A stretch of DNA of 15,585 nt from an uncultured bacterium (GTDB lineage: Bacteria; Bacteroidota; Bacteroidia; Bacteroidales; Muribaculaceae). The translations under genes were made by a program, and so were the position numbers. Of this stretch, positions 14,398-15,585 are shown one piece after another. The notes under the pieces were generated by a model, which was not told the DNA's origin, did no database searches, and saw only the letters and a list, made by a program, of their open reading frames with translations. Every line of letters starts with the position of its first letter. Position 1 is the stretch's first letter. Location of the stretch: the NCBI GenBank assembly GCA_946184715.1, contig CAMHGU010000025.1, forward strand, positions 1-15,585, in the 5' to 3' direction.

Positions 14398-15585
14398 CTT
14401 AGAGAAGCGCAAATACGTCATCGCCGGCTTCCTGCTGGTGATTATGCTTATCTACGTGGTGCGCCTCGCGGAGCTGCAACTTGTCGACACCCGCTATAAG
14501 GAGCGCGCCGATAGCAACGCCTTCTTCCGAAAGACCATCTATCCCCTTCGTGGCCTTATCTACGACCGCAACGGCAAGCTCCTCGTATTCAATCAGCCGG
14601 CCTACGACATTATGTACATTCCGCGCGAGGTGGAGGAGTTTGACACGGCCGACTTTTGTCGCACGCTCAATATCACCCGCGAGCAGCTCGACAAGCGCTT
14701 CGCCGACATTAAGGATAAGCGCCTCAACCCTAACTACTCGGCCTATACGCAGCAGATTTTTATGCCACACGTTGACGTGGAGGACTACGGACGAATACAG
14801 GAGAAGCTCTATAAGTTCCGTGGTTTCTTCGTGCAGAAGCGCGTGATACGCGAGTACAATGTGCACTGCGGCGGCAATATCCTCGGCAACATACGCGAGG
14901 TGAACCCCGACGACATCGAGCGCGACTCCTACTATCAGCCCGGCGACTACACCGGCGACCTCGGCGTGGAGAAGAGCTACGAGACGATGCTCCGCGGCAT
15001 CAAGGGCGAGGAGATTCTCATTCGCGACGCTCGCGGCCGCATAAAGGGCAAATATCGCAACGGCAGTCTCGACCGCGCGCCCATCTCGGGCAAAGACTTG
15101 ACGCTGAGCATCGACTTCGACTTGCAGGAGTACGGTGAGCAGCTGATGCGCGGCAAAATCGGAGCGATTGTGGCTATCGAGCCAGCCACGGGCGAGATTC
15201 TCGCTATGGTGTCGTCGCCGAGCTACGACCCGTCGCTGCTGATGGGTAAGCAGCGCGGCAAGAACTACCGCGCTCTGGTCAACGACCGCTTCAAGCCACT
15301 CTTCGACCGCGCGCTGATGGCCGGCTACCCGCCCGGCTCCACTTTCAAGCCCACGCAAGGCCTTATCCTTCAGCAAGAAGGCATTGTGACCCTCTCCACG
15401 GCTTATCCGTGCCATCGAGGCTATATCAACGGCTCGTTGCGCGTGGGGTGCCACGGCCACGGCTCGCCGATTACGCTTAAGCCGGCACTGCAAACCTCCT
15501 GCAACGCCTACTTCTGCTGGGGGCTCAAGCATCTGGTCGATAACAAGAAATACGGCTCCTCGGCCAATGGCTTCGAGGTGTGGAA
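14381..15585 (+). CDS. mrdA: PBP2 (MrdA), elongasome transpeptidase, 3' end beyond window
   Basis: The first 401 codons of the class B penicillin-binding protein that cross-links lateral-wall peptidoglycan with RodA. The GTG at 14381 is chosen because the product then begins (V/M)RKDYSLEKRKYV, the usual N-terminus in Bacteroidales; it overlaps mreD by 17 nt. The transmembrane helix is about 12-28. The pedestal region with RGLIYDRNG (57-65) is followed by the transpeptidase domain, with active-site serine in PPGSTFKP (Ser320, Lys323) and the SxN motif SCN (373-375). The KTG motif lies beyond the window. Cys344, Cys357, His358, His360 and Cys374 surround the active site and probably form the zinc site known in PBP2, in a Cys-rich version. 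A long minus-strand frame over this gene is a shadow. Confidence 0.95.
   Translation, partial: MRKDYSLEKRKYVIAGFLLVIMLIYVVRLAELQLVDTRYKERADSNAFFRKTIYPLRGLIYDRNGKLLVFNQPAYDIMYIPREVEEFDTADFCRTLNITREQLDKRFADIKDKRLNPNYSAYTQQIFMPHVDVEDYGRIQEKLYKFRGFFVQKRVIREYNVHCGGNILGNIREVNPDDIERDSYYQPGDYTGDLGVEKSYETMLRGIKGEEILIRDARGRIKGKYRNGSLDRAPISGKDLTLSIDFDLQEYGEQLMRGKIGAIVAIEPATGEILAMVSSPSYDPSLLMGKQRGKNYRALVNDRFKPLFDRALMAGYPPGSTFKPTQGLILQQEGIVTLSTAYPCHRGYINGSLRVGCHGHGSPITLKPALQTSCNAYFCWGLKHLVDNKKYGSSANGFEVW

Noticed and set aside
14399..15532. 377-aa open frame on the minus strand
   Set aside because: It lies antisense to mrdA, which has clear PBP2 motifs. The frame is a by-product of GC-rich codons; its product has no domain, signal or start context.

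Overview
The window looks like a chromosomal segment from a Bacteroidota bacterium of the order Bacteroidales, probably Muribaculaceae-like (inference). The reasons are three tandem DUF4421 genes, a BspA/dockerin-style secreted fragment, the C-terminal tail of a Bacteroidetes TonB-dependent receptor, promoter -7 elements of the TAnnTTTG type, few Shine-Dalgarno sequences, and an mreBCD-mrdA operon whose PBP2 has the cysteine-rich form seen in this phylum. It is mostly housekeeping sequence. I see no CRISPR array, transposase, phage gene, tRNA or rRNA.

Region 1 (1-6944, all + strand) is a compact gene run with gaps of 10-50 nt. It holds the end of folD, a CapA-family metallophosphatase-like protein, a Rieske-like lipoprotein, three consecutive DUF4421 predicted outer-membrane proteins, deoD purine nucleoside phosphorylase and a secreted protein with one Asp-rich FG-GAP-like loop. 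A 12-bp perfect hairpin closes the run. Folate C1 metabolism and purine salvage frame a block of envelope proteins of unknown role.

Region 2 (6972-8415) is a divergent pair of small secreted proteins. A hypothetical protein lies on the minus strand behind a clear promoter. A 100-aa plus-strand protein looks like the last LRR_5 repeat plus half a dockerin of a BspA-type surface protein, and it is followed by a strong terminator.

Region 3 (8416-11607) begins with an AT-rich stretch of about 300 nt carrying a good promoter, then trkA and trkH, the regulator and channel subunits of a Trk/Ktr potassium uptake system. An 11-bp-arm palindrome follows.

Region 4 (11628-15585) starts with the broken 3' end of a TonB-dependent receptor gene on the minus strand. 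The mreB promoter follows directly, then mreB, mreC, mreD and mrdA (PBP2, cut by the window end). This is the elongasome operon that directs lateral-wall synthesis in rod cells. mrdA has a GTG start inside mreD and is easily missed.

The points most worth a second look are the DUF4421 triplet, the Rieske-like protein whose histidine ligands are replaced, the miniature BspA/dockerin gene, the receptor relic abutting the mreB promoter, and a probable Cys-rich variant of the PBP2 zinc site.
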